The notes below the pieces were generated by a model. That model did no database searches. It was not told where the DNA came from and saw only the letters and a list, made by a program, of their open reading frames with translations. From assembly GCA_038232935.1 (NCBI GenBank), contig JBBSMX010000014.1, positions 1 through 52,436 of the forward strand: a stretch of DNA of 52,436 nt. The letters run 5' to 3'. This document shows, piece after piece, positions 15,093 to 23,627 of this stretch (the first letter of the stretch is position 1; the number at the start of each line of letters is the position of its first letter). Made by a program: the position numbers and the translations under genes. Source of the stretch: JBBSMX01 sp038232935. Lineage in GTDB: Bacteria > Bacteroidota > Rhodothermia > Rhodothermales > JANQRZ01.

Positions 15093-16432
15093 AGCAGCAG
15101 GGCCGGCATGTCCGGCTGCGTGTAGATCTGCACCTGCCCGTCGTGCGAGATTTTGATGGCGACCCCGTAGCGGCTGAGGTGGCGGGCCGTCAGCTCGCCC
15201 GTGCCGTAGACGCCCTGCAGCGTCTCGCTGCCGGTATCCACGATGCAGCCGTAGTGGAGCACCTCGCCGGAGGGGTGGATGACCGTCGCCCCGTCGCTGG
15301 CGAGCTGCCGCATCAGGAACGATCGCCGCGTCGGGTCGAAGAGGGAGAGCGGCTCGGTGAGGAGGCGGTTCTGTGTTTTGAGATGGACGTGCTCGGCGCC
15401 GTCTTCGCTGGGGATCCACACGAGGGCGCTCGTGTGCCGGTTCGAAAGCTTGAGGACGAAGGGGAGGAGGGCGTCGAGGAAGGCGGGCGAGCAGGCGATC
15501 CGGCTCATCACGGCCCCGTAGATCGAGCGGTAGTCGCGCAGGCGCCACGTCTCGTTGTGATACGAGAAGTCGAGCCCGTCCGGCGTGCTCACACAGAACT
15601 CGCTCCGGCTGTTGACATGGAAGAGGGCCTCGCCCGCGCTCAGCCGGTGCTCCAGCCACTGGCGCGAGGTGCCCGAGCCGGGCGGCACGGCGAAGGCGTG
15701 GCGGACGGTGAGGGACCGGTCACAGACGAAGTACGTCCCCCGCCCATCCACCATGAACCAGAACCGCTTGTCGATGTCGTGGGCATTGTAGAGCCCGCTC
15801 GGACGCACGAGGGGCAGGAGAATCTCTCCCTTCCGGCTCCCGGCCTCGTCGGCTGAGCGGACGAAAAGCAGTCCCGTTGTAAAGTGCTCGCCCTCGAACG
15901 TCGCCGAGCGAAGCTTGGCGAAGAGTTCGAGCAGGTGAAGGGCGGCGGCCTCGGCGTGTGCGTCTTCGGCAATGTATTTGGCGACGGTGAGTGCGATCAG
16001 CCCGTCGCCGAGGGCACGGGTCGCGTCGGTGAACCCGCGGCGGCGGCTCTCCGCAATGCCGACCCGCATCGCCTCGGCGAAGGCGTCGAACACGCGGGCC
16101 GTATCGACGATGCGGGGCTTACGGAGGCGGAGCACGAACGGGACGCCCGGCTCGGCCGTGGGGCCGGCGAGCAGCGCGGTGTCGTCGCTGAGCAGGAGGC
16201 TGGAGAAGCGGCCGCTGCGGAGGTCGTCCACGATGTCGGCCGGGAGCGCCGCGAGGTCGTCGGCCAGCGCCTCCGTCTGGAGCAGGTCCGCTTCGGCGTT
16301 GAAGAAGCGGGCGGCCGTGTTGCACAGGATGCGCTCTCCCTGCGCCCCGAGCGCACGCGGGGTGCCGAAGTAGGGCCCGGCCGAGTCGGAGTCGACCCAG
16401 TCAGGGGTGCTGGCGGACTCGGAGTGAGACAT
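15089..16432 (-). CDS. DisA-like (DACNV-type) sensor-domain protein
   Basis: 447 residues from the ATG at 16432 (a TTG four codons upstream also fits). The last ~70 residues resemble the diadenylate-cyclase (DisA_N) fold: the DGA motif in ASDGATVIHPSG, then GTGELTARH in place of the catalytic GTRHRAA, then YGVAIKISHDGQVQIY. The altered RH motif argues against cyclase activity and fits the DACNV class of DisA-derived domains, which comparative genomics has predicted to be nucleotide sensors. The upstream ~370 residues are not recognisable to me and contain no membrane segment. The stop overlaps the plsY start. The family name is from memory and needs a profile search. Confidence 0.65.
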   Translation of the reverse strand: MSHSESASTPDWVDSDSAGPYFGTPRALGAQGERILCNTAARFFNAEADLLQTEALADDLAALPADIVDDLRSGRFSSLLLSDDTALLAGPTAEPGVPFVLRLRKPRIVDTARVFDAFAEAMRVGIAESRRRGFTDATRALGDGLIALTVAKYIAEDAHAEAAALHLLELFAKLRSATFEGEHFTTGLLFVRSADEAGSRKGEILLPLVRPSGLYNAHDIDKRFWFMVDGRGTYFVCDRSLTVRHAFAVPPGSGTSRQWLEHRLSAGEALFHVNSRSEFCVSTPDGLDFSYHNETWRLRDYRSIYGAVMSRIACSPAFLDALLPFVLKLSNRHTSALVWIPSEDGAEHVHLKTQNRLLTEPLSLFDPTRRSFLMRQLASDGATVIHPSGEVLHYGCIVDTGSETLQGVYGTGELTARHLSRYGVAIKISHDGQVQIYTQPDMPALLL

Positions 16433-16516
16433 GGCGAAGCCCAAGCGAGGCTGAACCGTGGAGCGACCGCGGAGCCGGAGCGGCAGCGGACGGCCTAAAG
16501 ATAGCGGTGGTGCGGA

Positions 16517-16556
16517 GGAAAACAGCGCGGCGCGCCGGGGCCGAGCGGCGCGCGTT
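16517..16556 (-). terminator. Probable terminator of rny
   Basis: Directly after the rny stop, arms CGCGCCG (16531-16537) and CGGCGCG (16546-16552) form a GC-rich hairpin in the reverse-strand transcript. It is followed some nine bases later by a short TGTTTT tract. The T-run is weak and displaced, so this is a moderate call. Confidence 0.45.
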
Positions 16557-18254
16557 TTACTTCGCGTACGCTACGGCGCGGACCTCGCGAATGACAGTGA
16601 TCTTGACCTGGCCGGGGTACTGGAGGTCCTGCTCGATCTTCTTCGAGATCTCCCGCGCCATCTGGTCGGCGCGGGCGTCCGAGACGAGGTCGTGGTTGAC
16701 GATCACGCGGACCTCGCGCCCGGCCTGAATAGCGTAGACTTGCTGCACGCCGTCGAACCCGCGGGCGGCTTCTTCGAGCGCCTTCAGCCGCTGGACGTAG
16801 TTCTCCAGCCCCTCGCGGCGCGCGCCCGGCCGCGCCCCGCTGATGGCGTCGGCGGCCTGCACGATGGGCGAGAGCGGCGTCGTCATCTCGATCTCGTCGT
16901 GGTGCGCGCCGATGGCGTTGCAGACCTCGGGGTGCTCCTTGTACCGCTGCGCCCACTCCATCCCGACAATCGCGTGCGGGCTCTCCAGCTCGCCCTCGAC
17001 CACCTTGCCCACGTCGTGCAGCAGCCCGGCGCGGCGGGCCTTGCGCGGGTCGAGGTCGAGCTCGGCGGCCATGAGCGAGGCGAGCTGCGCGACCTCGATT
17101 GAGTGCGCGAGCAGATTCTGCCCATAGCTGAAGCGGAACTTCATCCGCCCGATGAGCCGGACGAGCTCAGGGTGGAGTCCGTGGAGCCCGAGCTCGATCA
17201 CCGCCTCTTCGCCGGCCTCGATCACGTCCTCCTCGATCTCGCCCCGCGTCTTCTCGACGATCTCTTCGATGCGGGCCGGGTGGATGCGACCGTCCTGCAC
17301 GAGCCGCTCCATCGCCACCTTCGCGATCTCGCGGCGGACCGGGTCGAAGCCGGAGAGGAGCACGGCCTCCGGCGTGTCGTCCACGACGACCTCGATGCCG
17401 GTGGCGGCCTCGAACGCGCGGATGTTGCGGCCCTCGCGCCCGATGATCCGCCCCTTCATATCGTCGCTCTGGAGCTGGACGACGGAGACGGTGTGCTCGA
17501 TGGTGTGGGTGGAGGCCGTCCGCTGGATCGCCGTCAGGACGACCTTCCTCGCCTCGCGGTTGGCCGTCATCTTGGCCTCGTCGCGGATCTCTTTGATGGC
17601 GGCGGCGGCCTCCATCTTGGCCTCGTTCTCCAGCTCCTCGATCAGCCGCTGGAGCGCCTCCTGCTTCGTGATCCCGGTGACGGCTTCGAGCTTGCGGACG
17701 TGCTCGCCGACGAGCCGGTCGAGGCGGACGTGCTTGGCGGCGAGCGCTTCGCGCAGGCCCTCGGCGTCCCGTTCCCGCGCGGCGACTTCCTGCTGCCGGG
17801 TGCCAACGGTCTTGGCGAGCTTCTGCACGCTCGCGCGGAGTTCCTCGGCCTCGGCATTCCGGTGCTCGGCCTCGGCCCGGAGCGCGTCCACGGCGTCGAG
17901 CGCTTTCTGCAGGGCGACCTCGCGCTGGCTGGCCCGCTTGAGGCGGCGGGCGAGCTTCTCCTGCCGGGCGTCGAGCTTGTGGCGAATGCGCCGGTACTTC
18001 GCCTTCTGTTCCTCGGCCTCGCCCGCGAGCCGGTGGCGCTCGGCGTCCAGCGCTTCGCGTGCCGTCACGACGTGCTGCTGGCGGAACGCCTCAGCCTCCT
18101 GCTGCGCCTGCTCGACGAGGGCCTCGGCCTCGCGGACGGCCTCGTCGAGCCGCTGCCCGGTGCGGCTGGTCCACGCCAGCCGTCCCAGCACGAAGCCGAG
18201 CGCGACGAGAACCGCAGCGATGAGAAGGAGGACGACAGGGTCCATAAAAGGCAT
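16557..18254 (-). CDS. rny: Ribonuclease Y
   Basis: A 565-residue membrane-anchored endoribonuclease that initiates mRNA decay. Domain order: an N-terminal transmembrane helix (~residues 5-27), a long charged coiled coil to ~200, a KH domain with GRIIGREGRNIRAFE, an HD domain with the HS at its start and LLHDVGK, and the conserved C-terminal end. The length is slightly above the usual ~520 because of the coiled coil. ATGs lie at codons 1 and 4. An intrinsic terminator hairpin ends only about 8 bp before the start codon, so expression must depend on read-through or on control of that terminator. Confidence 0.95.
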   Translation of the reverse strand: MPFMDPVVLLLIAAVLVALGFVLGRLAWTSRTGQRLDEAVREAEALVEQAQQEAEAFRQQHVVTAREALDAERHRLAGEAEEQKAKYRRIRHKLDARQEKLARRLKRASQREVALQKALDAVDALRAEAEHRNAEAEELRASVQKLAKTVGTRQQEVAARERDAEGLREALAAKHVRLDRLVGEHVRKLEAVTGITKQEALQRLIEELENEAKMEAAAAIKEIRDEAKMTANREARKVVLTAIQRTASTHTIEHTVSVVQLQSDDMKGRIIGREGRNIRAFEAATGIEVVVDDTPEAVLLSGFDPVRREIAKVAMERLVQDGRIHPARIEEIVEKTRGEIEEDVIEAGEEAVIELGLHGLHPELVRLIGRMKFRFSYGQNLLAHSIEVAQLASLMAAELDLDPRKARRAGLLHDVGKVVEGELESPHAIVGMEWAQRYKEHPEVCNAIGAHHDEIEMTTPLSPIVQAADAISGARPGARREGLENYVQRLKALEEAARGFDGVQQVYAIQAGREVRVIVNHDLVSDARADQMAREISKKIEQDLQYPGQVKITVIREVRAVAYAK

Positions 18255-18261
18255 GGCCTAT

Positions 18262-18298
18262 AAAAACGCCCCGGATGAGCGGTCTCGCTTCCGGGGCG
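18262..18298 (-). terminator. Intrinsic terminator immediately upstream of rny
   Basis: In the reverse-strand transcript, a 9-bp GC stem (18290-18298 with 18267-18275) caps an inner 4-bp stem (CGCT/AGCG), and T5 follows directly at 18262-18266. It is a textbook rho-independent terminator. It ends the upstream RNA 7 bp before the rny start codon, so it either defines the 3' end of a small RNA or acts as an attenuator. Confidence 0.85.
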
Positions 18299-18520
18299 CT
18301 TGATGCAGGCAGCGAAACCCGGTCGTGGGCCGGGCGCGGCTGCACCGAAAAGGACACCAGCCTACAGCGCGGTGTATGAAGAAGCCTCTTCAGTACACAG
18401 TGGGTGCCGCTCGGGCCCTCTTTCCTTCCACGGTGCCGGCGGTGACGCCGGCGTCCCGACGAGTCGGGCTGTGGCCTGGAGGTCAGACCTGAAGGGTGGC
18501 TCCCATTTTTGTAGGTGTCA
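18262..18520 (-). ncRNA. Candidate structured RNA between zapA and rny (6S RNA candidate by position)
   Basis: This ~250-nt stretch has no open frame of quality but several clean hairpins in the reverse transcript: CCCGAC/GTCGGG (near 18459), GCCGGCG/CGCCGGC (near 18440), both enclosed by CCAC/GTGG; TGAAGA/TCTTCA extended by GTGTA/TACAC (near 18385); and CCCGG/CCGGG enclosed by GCAGC/GCTGC (near 18325). It ends at the intrinsic terminator. TATAAG at ~18527-18532 could be its -10 element. The position next to zapA is where 6S RNA lies in many bacteria, but the multi-hairpin shape is not clearly 6S-like. The 5' end is a guess. Confidence 0.4.
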
Positions 18521-18708
18521 GGCTCTTATAACAGGGCCGTAGACCGGTGAGGGGCGCGGCAACCGGGCGCGCAGAATTTCTCCGCGGTGACCGGCGTGCG
18601 AGCACGGGCTTATATAGAGGAGAGAGGGCCGGGAGTTCCTGCCACTCTTTTGGGATTCGTTGAAGGCGACCGGGCGTGGGAGCACACCCACCCACCGCGT
18701 TGTGAGCC
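18521..18708. other. Intergenic region downstream of zapA
   Basis: This is the remainder of the 454-bp zapA-rny gap. It holds a hairpin just past zapA (GTGAG/CTCAC around the stop, and GTGGG/CCCAC near 18680) and two TATAAG-like words in reverse orientation (18527-18532 and ~18609-18614) that could be -10 elements. No gene is visible. The possibility that the RNA gene starts further up in this stretch is open. Confidence 0.5.
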
Positions 18709-19005
18709 TCACGCCTCGTCGCTCAGCACCCCGTCGAGCCGGTCGGCGAGGGCGTCGGCGTCGGTGGTGACGGAGGTGCGGAGCCGCTGTAGCTCGTCCC
18801 GGACGAGGTGCAGCTCTTCGGCAATTGCGAGCGCGCCGAGCACGGCGTACGTCACGTCCGACACGCCGGTGACCTCGGCCTGGATCGTGCGCATCCGCGT
18901 ATCGACGTACGCGGCCACCCGCCGCGTGAACGCCTCGTCCTCCTCGGACACGCGCAGGGGGTACTCGTGGTCGAGGATCTCGACGCGAAGCGATTTCAGG
19001 GACAT
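18709..19005 (-). CDS. zapA: Cell division protein ZapA
   Basis: 98 residues with the ZapA pattern: an N-terminal beta-rich head (SLRVEILDHEYPLRVSEEDE) followed by VAAYVDTRMRTI and a long C-terminal helix with coiled-coil spacing. ZapA bundles FtsZ filaments at the division site. It lies between a small coiled-coil gene and rny, downstream of pheT on the same strand, an arrangement I associate with Bacteroidota-type genomes. Its length and start (ATG 19005) are normal. Confidence 0.88.
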   Translation of the reverse strand: MSLKSLRVEILDHEYPLRVSEEDEAFTRRVAAYVDTRMRTIQAEVTGVSDVTYAVLGALAIAEELHLVRDELQRLRTSVTTDADALADRLDGVLSDEA

Positions 19006-19028
19006 ACGATTGCGGGAGGGTGGAGGGC

Positions 19029-19367
19029 TCAGCCAGCGGATTCCGAGGTCGGCTCGCCGTCGGGAACATCGTCGGCAGCGGGCTCGGCCAGCATCCGGTC
19101 GATGGCTTCGATGAAGCTCTCGACCTTTTTGCGCAGGTCGGCGGGGTCGCCTTCGAGCGTGAGGGTGGGGAGGGCGTCGTCGTCGCCGCGCGCGACGTCG
19201 TCGGCCGCCAGCACCTGCACGCGCTCGGCGAGCGCGGCGTTCTCGGCGCGCAGCCGCTCGATCTCTGCCGCTGCCGCCTCGATCCGCCCTCGCAGCCGCT
19301 CCATCGCGGGCAGCGCGGGGTCGGACGAGGTGGCGTCAGGCGTTTCGGAGAGAGGCGCAGTGCTCAT
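19029..19367 (-). CDS. Small coiled-coil protein upstream of zapA
   Basis: 112 residues. A Pro/Ser/Thr-rich start is followed by a coiled coil at ~20-55 (ERLRGRIEAAAAEIERLRAE), then LPTLTLEGDPADLRKKVESF, a C-terminal amphipathic helix and an acidic tail. There is no signal peptide. It sits 23 bp before zapA and 69 bp after pheT on the same strand, so it is probably a division-associated partner of ZapA, perhaps filling the role of ZapB; this is based on position and coiled-coil character, not homology. Confidence 0.75.
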   Translation of the reverse strand: MSTAPLSETPDATSSDPALPAMERLRGRIEAAAAEIERLRAENAALAERVQVLAADDVARGDDDALPTLTLEGDPADLRKKVESFIEAIDRMLAEPAADDVPDGEPTSESAG

Positions 19368-19436
19368 GGCGATGGCGAATGGGCGAGTCGAAATATACAG
19401 GCCGCGCGGTCATGTCGGGCTGCGCGGGTGCGCTGT

Positions 19437-21977
19437 TCACTGCCGAAGCTGGGCACCGTGCTCCCCACGCAGGCGGTCCACGACGGCGCGCACGCGCTTG
19501 TCCACGACCTTGTCCGTCAGCGTCGTCTCCGCGCCGAAGCGGAGCGCGAAGGCCACGCTCTTTTTCCCGGCCTCGATGCGGTCACCCGCGTAGAGGTCGA
19601 AGACGCGGGCGCCCTGGAGCAGATCGCCCCCGGCCGCGCGGATCGTCGCCAGCATCGGCCCGATGGGGGCGTCGGCGTCCACGGTCACGGCGAGATCGCG
19701 GTCTACGGCGGGCGTGCGGGAGATGGGGGTGTAGCGCGTCGGCGGCCGGGCCGTCACGGCGGCGGCGATCTCCTCCCAGTTGAGTTCTGCGAAGTAAATC
19801 GGCTCCTGCAAGTCGGAGAGTGCATCGGCGGTGCGGGCGAGCACGCCGAGGCGTTGCCCCCGGTATTCGAGGAAGAGACGGTAAGCCGTCCGCTCGTTCG
19901 CCTCCGTCGCGGCGATCTCTTCGATTTCGTCGATCCCGAGCGTGCGGAGCAGCAGCTCGACCACGCCTTTGAGGTCGTAGAAATCCACCACCCGCTCCGG
20001 CAGGTCCGGCCCGGCGAGCTGCGCCGGCCCGCTCATCCCGAGGATCAGTGAGGGGTGCTCGTGGTAGCCGGCAATCGGGTTCGACGGGTCGTCGGCGCGG
20101 CCGTAGACGTGGCCGAACTCGAAGAAGCGGAGGGGTCCGGCGTCGCGGTTCTGGTTGTACGCCATCGCGCCGAGCAGCCCCGGCAGCAGGCTCGGCCGGA
20201 GCGCGGCCATCTCGCGGCTGATCGCGTTGACGGTCACGGCGACGTCCATCTCCACGCCGGTCAGTTCGGCGGCGTCGAACGCCTCGGCGACGCGGGTGGG
20301 GAGGAGGCTGTTCGTGTACAGTTCGCGGAAGCCGAGCCCGACGAGTTGGCCCTGCACCCGCTCGCGGAGCTGTGCCTCGCGGTCCGGCCGCGGCGGCGTG
20401 AACGGGACGGCGGTGCGCGTCGGCGTCGGGATTCGGTCGAAGCCCCACAGCCGAGCGACCTCCTCGATCACGTCGATCTCGCGCTCCACGTCCGGCCGGA
20501 ACGTCGGGACGACGCACGTCAGCCCGAGCTCGGCCTCCTCGCCTTGCACGATTCCGCTGCGGAGGGCACGGCCCAGGATCGACCCGGCCACACCGGGGTC
20601 GCCGACTTCGAAGCCAATCGCCGTCAGCAGGCGCTTGACCTCGTCGAGCGGGATCTCGGTGCCGAGGAGGTGGGCGAGCCGCTTCGGGCGCAGCGTGATC
20701 TCGCAGGGCTTCGGGACGACGGGGTGCTCATCCACCCGGCCGGGGACGATCTCGCCGCCCGCGAGCTGATGGATGAGCTCGGCCGCCCGCGCCGCCGCCC
20801 ACGCCTGCCCCGCCGGGTCCACGCCGCGCTCGAAGCGGTACGAGGCGTCGGTCTGCAGGCCGAGCGCCTTCGCCGTCCGGCGGATCGAGGTCGGATCGAA
20901 GTAGGCGCTCTCGATGAGCACGTCGGTCGTGGCGGCGGAGACTTCGGAGTTCTCGCCGCCCATCACGCCGCCGATGGCGACGGGCCGCTCGGCGTCGCAG
21001 ATCATCAGCGTCCCGACCGGCAGCGTCCGCTCCACGTCGTCGAGCGTGGTGAACGTGGACTCCTTCTCCGTCTGCCGGACGACGATCTTCGCCCCGGCGA
21101 GGGTCTGGAAGTCGAAGGCGTGGAGCGGCTGCCCGACCTCGTGCATCACGTAGTTGGTGACGTCCACGACGTTGTTGCGCGGCCGGAGCCCGATGGCTTC
21201 GAGCCGCGCCTTCAGCCACGCCGGCGATTCGCCGACGGTGACGCCGCGCACGAGCATCCCGACGTAGCGCCCGCATACGGCCGGCGCTTCGATCTCGACG
21301 GAGAATGCTTCGGCGGTGTCCCGTCCTTCTCTCGGTACGGTGACTTCTGGCTTCCTCAGCGGCTTCTCCGTCACCGCCGCCACGTCGCGCGCGACCCCGA
21401 TATGACTCGCCGCGTCCGGCCGGTTCGGGGTGATGGCGACGTCGATGGTGACGTCGCGTACGGGGACGCCGCGCTCGGCGAGGTAGCGGTCGAACGGCTG
21501 CCCGATGGGAGCCTCCCCGTCCAGCACCATGATGCCCGCGTGGTCGGTGCCGAGGCCGAGCTCGTCCTCGGCGCAGATCATCCCGTTCGACTCCTCGCCG
21601 CGCAGCTTCGCCTTGCCGAGCGTGACGGGCTCCAGTGCGCTCGGGTCCTTCCGCGACGGCAGCAGCAGCGTCGTCCCGACCGTCGCGACGGGCACCTTCT
21701 GCCCGGCCGCCACGTTCGGCGCGCCGCAGACGATCTGCACGGGCTCGCCGTCATCCGAGTAGCCCTCGCCGAGATCCACGTCGCAGAGCGTCAGCCGATC
21801 CGCGTTCGGGTGCGGCCGCGTCGCCAGCACGTGCCCCACGACGACGCCCGAGAGATCGCGCCCGTGCGCCTCGACGGACTCGACTTCGAGCCCGAGCATG
21901 GTCAGCACCTCGGCCAGCTCATCGGGCGCGAGGCCGTGGTCGACGTAGTCGGAGAGCCAGTTGTAGGAGATGTTCAT
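19437..21977 (-). CDS. pheT: Phenylalanine-tRNA ligase beta subunit
   Basis: 846 residues of the large subunit of the alpha2-beta2 PheRS. It contains an N-terminal tRNA-binding EMAP-like domain (VVVGHVLATRPHPNADRLTL), B3/B4 editing, B5, the inactive synthetase-like core and a C-terminal FDX-ACB anticodon-binding domain (RYTPISRTPAVDRDLAV). It is slightly longer than the common ~800 residues. It follows pheS with a 67-bp gap filled by a palindromic repeat. Confidence 0.96.
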   Translation of the reverse strand: MNISYNWLSDYVDHGLAPDELAEVLTMLGLEVESVEAHGRDLSGVVVGHVLATRPHPNADRLTLCDVDLGEGYSDDGEPVQIVCGAPNVAAGQKVPVATVGTTLLLPSRKDPSALEPVTLGKAKLRGEESNGMICAEDELGLGTDHAGIMVLDGEAPIGQPFDRYLAERGVPVRDVTIDVAITPNRPDAASHIGVARDVAAVTEKPLRKPEVTVPREGRDTAEAFSVEIEAPAVCGRYVGMLVRGVTVGESPAWLKARLEAIGLRPRNNVVDVTNYVMHEVGQPLHAFDFQTLAGAKIVVRQTEKESTFTTLDDVERTLPVGTLMICDAERPVAIGGVMGGENSEVSAATTDVLIESAYFDPTSIRRTAKALGLQTDASYRFERGVDPAGQAWAAARAAELIHQLAGGEIVPGRVDEHPVVPKPCEITLRPKRLAHLLGTEIPLDEVKRLLTAIGFEVGDPGVAGSILGRALRSGIVQGEEAELGLTCVVPTFRPDVEREIDVIEEVARLWGFDRIPTPTRTAVPFTPPRPDREAQLRERVQGQLVGLGFRELYTNSLLPTRVAEAFDAAELTGVEMDVAVTVNAISREMAALRPSLLPGLLGAMAYNQNRDAGPLRFFEFGHVYGRADDPSNPIAGYHEHPSLILGMSGPAQLAGPDLPERVVDFYDLKGVVELLLRTLGIDEIEEIAATEANERTAYRLFLEYRGQRLGVLARTADALSDLQEPIYFAELNWEEIAAAVTARPPTRYTPISRTPAVDRDLAVTVDADAPIGPMLATIRAAGGDLLQGARVFDLYAGDRIEAGKKSVAFALRFGAETTLTDKVVDKRVRAVVDRLRGEHGAQLRQ

Positions 21978-21993
21978 GGGTCGGAGGTTGGGG

Positions 21994-22044
21994 GTTCGAG
22001 GTTCGAGGAGGCTCAGTCAGAACCCAAAACCTCAAACCTCAAAC
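21994..22044. repeat. GAGGTT-type inverted repeat in the pheS-pheT gap
   Basis: GTTCGAGGTTCGAGG (21994-22008) faces CCTCAAACCTCAAAC (22030-22044); 13 of 15 positions pair. Each arm is built from an iterated GAGGTTN heptamer. It fills most of the gap between pheS and pheT. No T-tract follows it in the pheS-to-pheT direction. Confidence 0.75.
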
Positions 22045-23100
22045 TCAGAACTGTTTTAGAAACCGCACGTCGTTTTCGTAGAAGAGGCGGATGTCGTCGA
22101 CGCCGTACTTCAGCATCGCCATCCGCTCGACGCCCATGCCCCACGCGTAGCCGGTGTAGCGCTCGGGGTCGATCTGGACGGCTTCGAGCACATTCGGGTC
22201 TACCATGCCGCAGCCGAGGATTTCGAGCCAGCGTCCGCCGTCGGGCATGCTGTCGTCGGCCCACCAGATGTCTACTTCGGCGCTGGGCTCGGTGAAGGGG
22301 AAGAAGCTCGGTCGGAACCGCATCCGCACGTCGCCGCCGAAGAGGGCCTGGGCGAACACGTGCAGCAGCTCTTTGAGGTCGGCGAAGGTGACGCCCTCGT
22401 CCACGAAGAGGCCCTCGACCTGGTGGAACAGGCAGAAGCTCTTGTACGAGATCGCCTCGTTGCGGTAGACGCGGCCGGGGACGATCACGCGGATCGGCGG
22501 GCCGGTCCCATCTTTTACAGCCCGCTCCATCACGCGGATCTGCGCCGGCGAGGTGTGCGTTCGCATCACGACGCCGTGCCCGTCCGGCGGGGGCGGGTCG
22601 AGGAAGAGCGTGTCCTGCATGTCCCGCGCGGGGTGCTCCGGCGGGAAGTTGAGCGCGGTGAAGTTGTGCCAATCGTCTTCGATCTCCGGCCCCCTCTCCA
22701 CCGTGAACCCGAAGTGACCGAAGATCTGCTCGATCTCGCGGAGCGTCTGCGTCAGCGGGTGGAGACTGCCGGGCTCGATGGGAGCGGGGATGCGGCCGGG
22801 GAGGGTGAGGTCGAGGTCGGTGCGCTCGGCGCCGTCGCTGCTCGCGAGGGCGGCCTGCGCCGTTTCGATGGCGGCTTCGGCCTTCTGCTTGAGCGCGTTG
22901 AGGGCCTGGCCGGTCCGGCCGCGCTCGGCGGGCTCGACCTCGGTGATCCGCCCGAAGAGGTCGGTGATCCGGCCGCTCTTGCGACCGAGCGTGCGGATGC
23001 GGAAGGCCTCGATCTCGTCGGGCGTCGTGAGCCGGACGTCGTCGAGCTCGCGGTCGAGCGCGGCGATCTCGTCGTGGAGCGTAGTCGTGTCGGCGGACAT
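22045..23100 (-). CDS. pheS: Phenylalanine-tRNA ligase alpha subunit
   Basis: 351 residues, the catalytic class II subunit. It has an N-terminal coiled-coil arm (residues ~1-90), then the class II core with the motif 2 region (IRVIVPGRVYRNEAISYKSF), FHQVEGLFVDEG, and motif 3 at the C-terminal GMGVERMAMLKYG. It charges tRNA-Phe together with PheT. An intrinsic terminator separates it from rplT upstream, so pheST can be controlled separately from the ribosomal protein genes. The ATG at 23100 is the natural start. Confidence 0.96.
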   Translation of the reverse strand: MSADTTTLHDEIAALDRELDDVRLTTPDEIEAFRIRTLGRKSGRITDLFGRITEVEPAERGRTGQALNALKQKAEAAIETAQAALASSDGAERTDLDLTLPGRIPAPIEPGSLHPLTQTLREIEQIFGHFGFTVERGPEIEDDWHNFTALNFPPEHPARDMQDTLFLDPPPPDGHGVVMRTHTSPAQIRVMERAVKDGTGPPIRVIVPGRVYRNEAISYKSFCLFHQVEGLFVDEGVTFADLKELLHVFAQALFGGDVRMRFRPSFFPFTEPSAEVDIWWADDSMPDGGRWLEILGCGMVDPNVLEAVQIDPERYTGYAWGMGVERMAMLKYGVDDIRLFYENDVRFLKQF

Positions 23101-23121
23101 GGCAAGCGGGGGCTGGCGAAC

Positions 23122-23156
23122 AAAAATTCCCGCCGGGCGCGGCGGCCAGGCGGGAA
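23122..23156 (-). terminator. Intrinsic terminator between rplT and pheS
   Basis: TTCCCGCC (reverse strand, from 23156-23149) pairs with GGCGGGAA (from 23134-23127) and is followed immediately by TTTTT (23126-23122). It could end the infC-rpmI-rplT transcript or attenuate pheST. Confidence 0.75.
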
Positions 23157-23182
23157 ACAGGTGTCGAGCGGGGCCGGGCGGT

Positions 23183-23530
23183 CTACGCCGTGGCCAGCTC
23201 GACGACTTTCGTAAAGGCTTCCGCGTCGTGCATGGCGAGGTCGGCCAGCACTTTCCGGTTCAGCGGGATGTCCGCCTTGCGGAGGTCGGAGATGAGGCGC
23301 GAGTACGTGGTCCCGTTCAGCCGCGCGGCGGCGTTGATGCGGGCGATCCACAAGCGCCGGAACTGCCGCTTACGCTGGCGGCGGTCCCGGTACTGGTACT
23401 GCAACCCCTTCTCGACGGAGTGCTTGGCAACGGTGTAGACGTTGCCCCGGCGGCCCCAATAGCCTTTCGCAAGCTTCAGAATCTTCTTGCGGCGGCGACG
23501 GGAAGCCACGGTGTTGCGTGCGCGTGGCAT
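23183..23530 (-). CDS. rplT: 50S ribosomal protein L20
   Basis: 115 residues, very basic N-terminus (MPRARNTVASRRRRKKILK), then AKGYWGRRGNVYTVAKHSVE and the globular C-terminal domain with AARLNGTTYSRLI. It binds 23S rRNA early in assembly and, in characterised bacteria, represses its own operon. It follows rpmI in the standard infC-rpmI-rplT order. Confidence 0.97.
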   Translation of the reverse strand: MPRARNTVASRRRRKKILKLAKGYWGRRGNVYTVAKHSVEKGLQYQYRDRRQRKRQFRRLWIARINAAARLNGTTYSRLISDLRKADIPLNRKVLADLAMHDAEAFTKVVELATA

Positions 23531-23627
23531 TTGGTTGCTCCGTTAAGGGTAAAAAAGAATCGGTGAGATCCGGCCTGGGCCGGCAGTAGGCGTATGCTGC
23601 GGACGGGGAGCCCGGAGGGGTCCGTCG

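Noticed and set aside
18262..18520. RNase P RNA, tmRNA or SRP RNA in the zapA-rny gap
   Set aside because: I looked for the GAGGAAAGTCCGGGC core of RNase P, the tmRNA acceptor end with a resume codon, and the GGAAGGAAGCAGC loop of SRP RNA; a GGAAGGAAAG word occurs, but the flanking conserved bases do not.
20055..22295. A 746-codon open frame opposite pheT and pheS
   Set aside because: It is antisense to two certain essential genes, has a low-complexity Arg/Asp/Val-rich composition, and shows no start context.
23574..23590. The GCCGGCCCAGGCCGG hairpin in the rpmI-rplT gap as a terminator
   Set aside because: The TTTTTT run lies about 15 bases beyond the stem, too far for a standard intrinsic terminator, and rplT must be transcribed through it.
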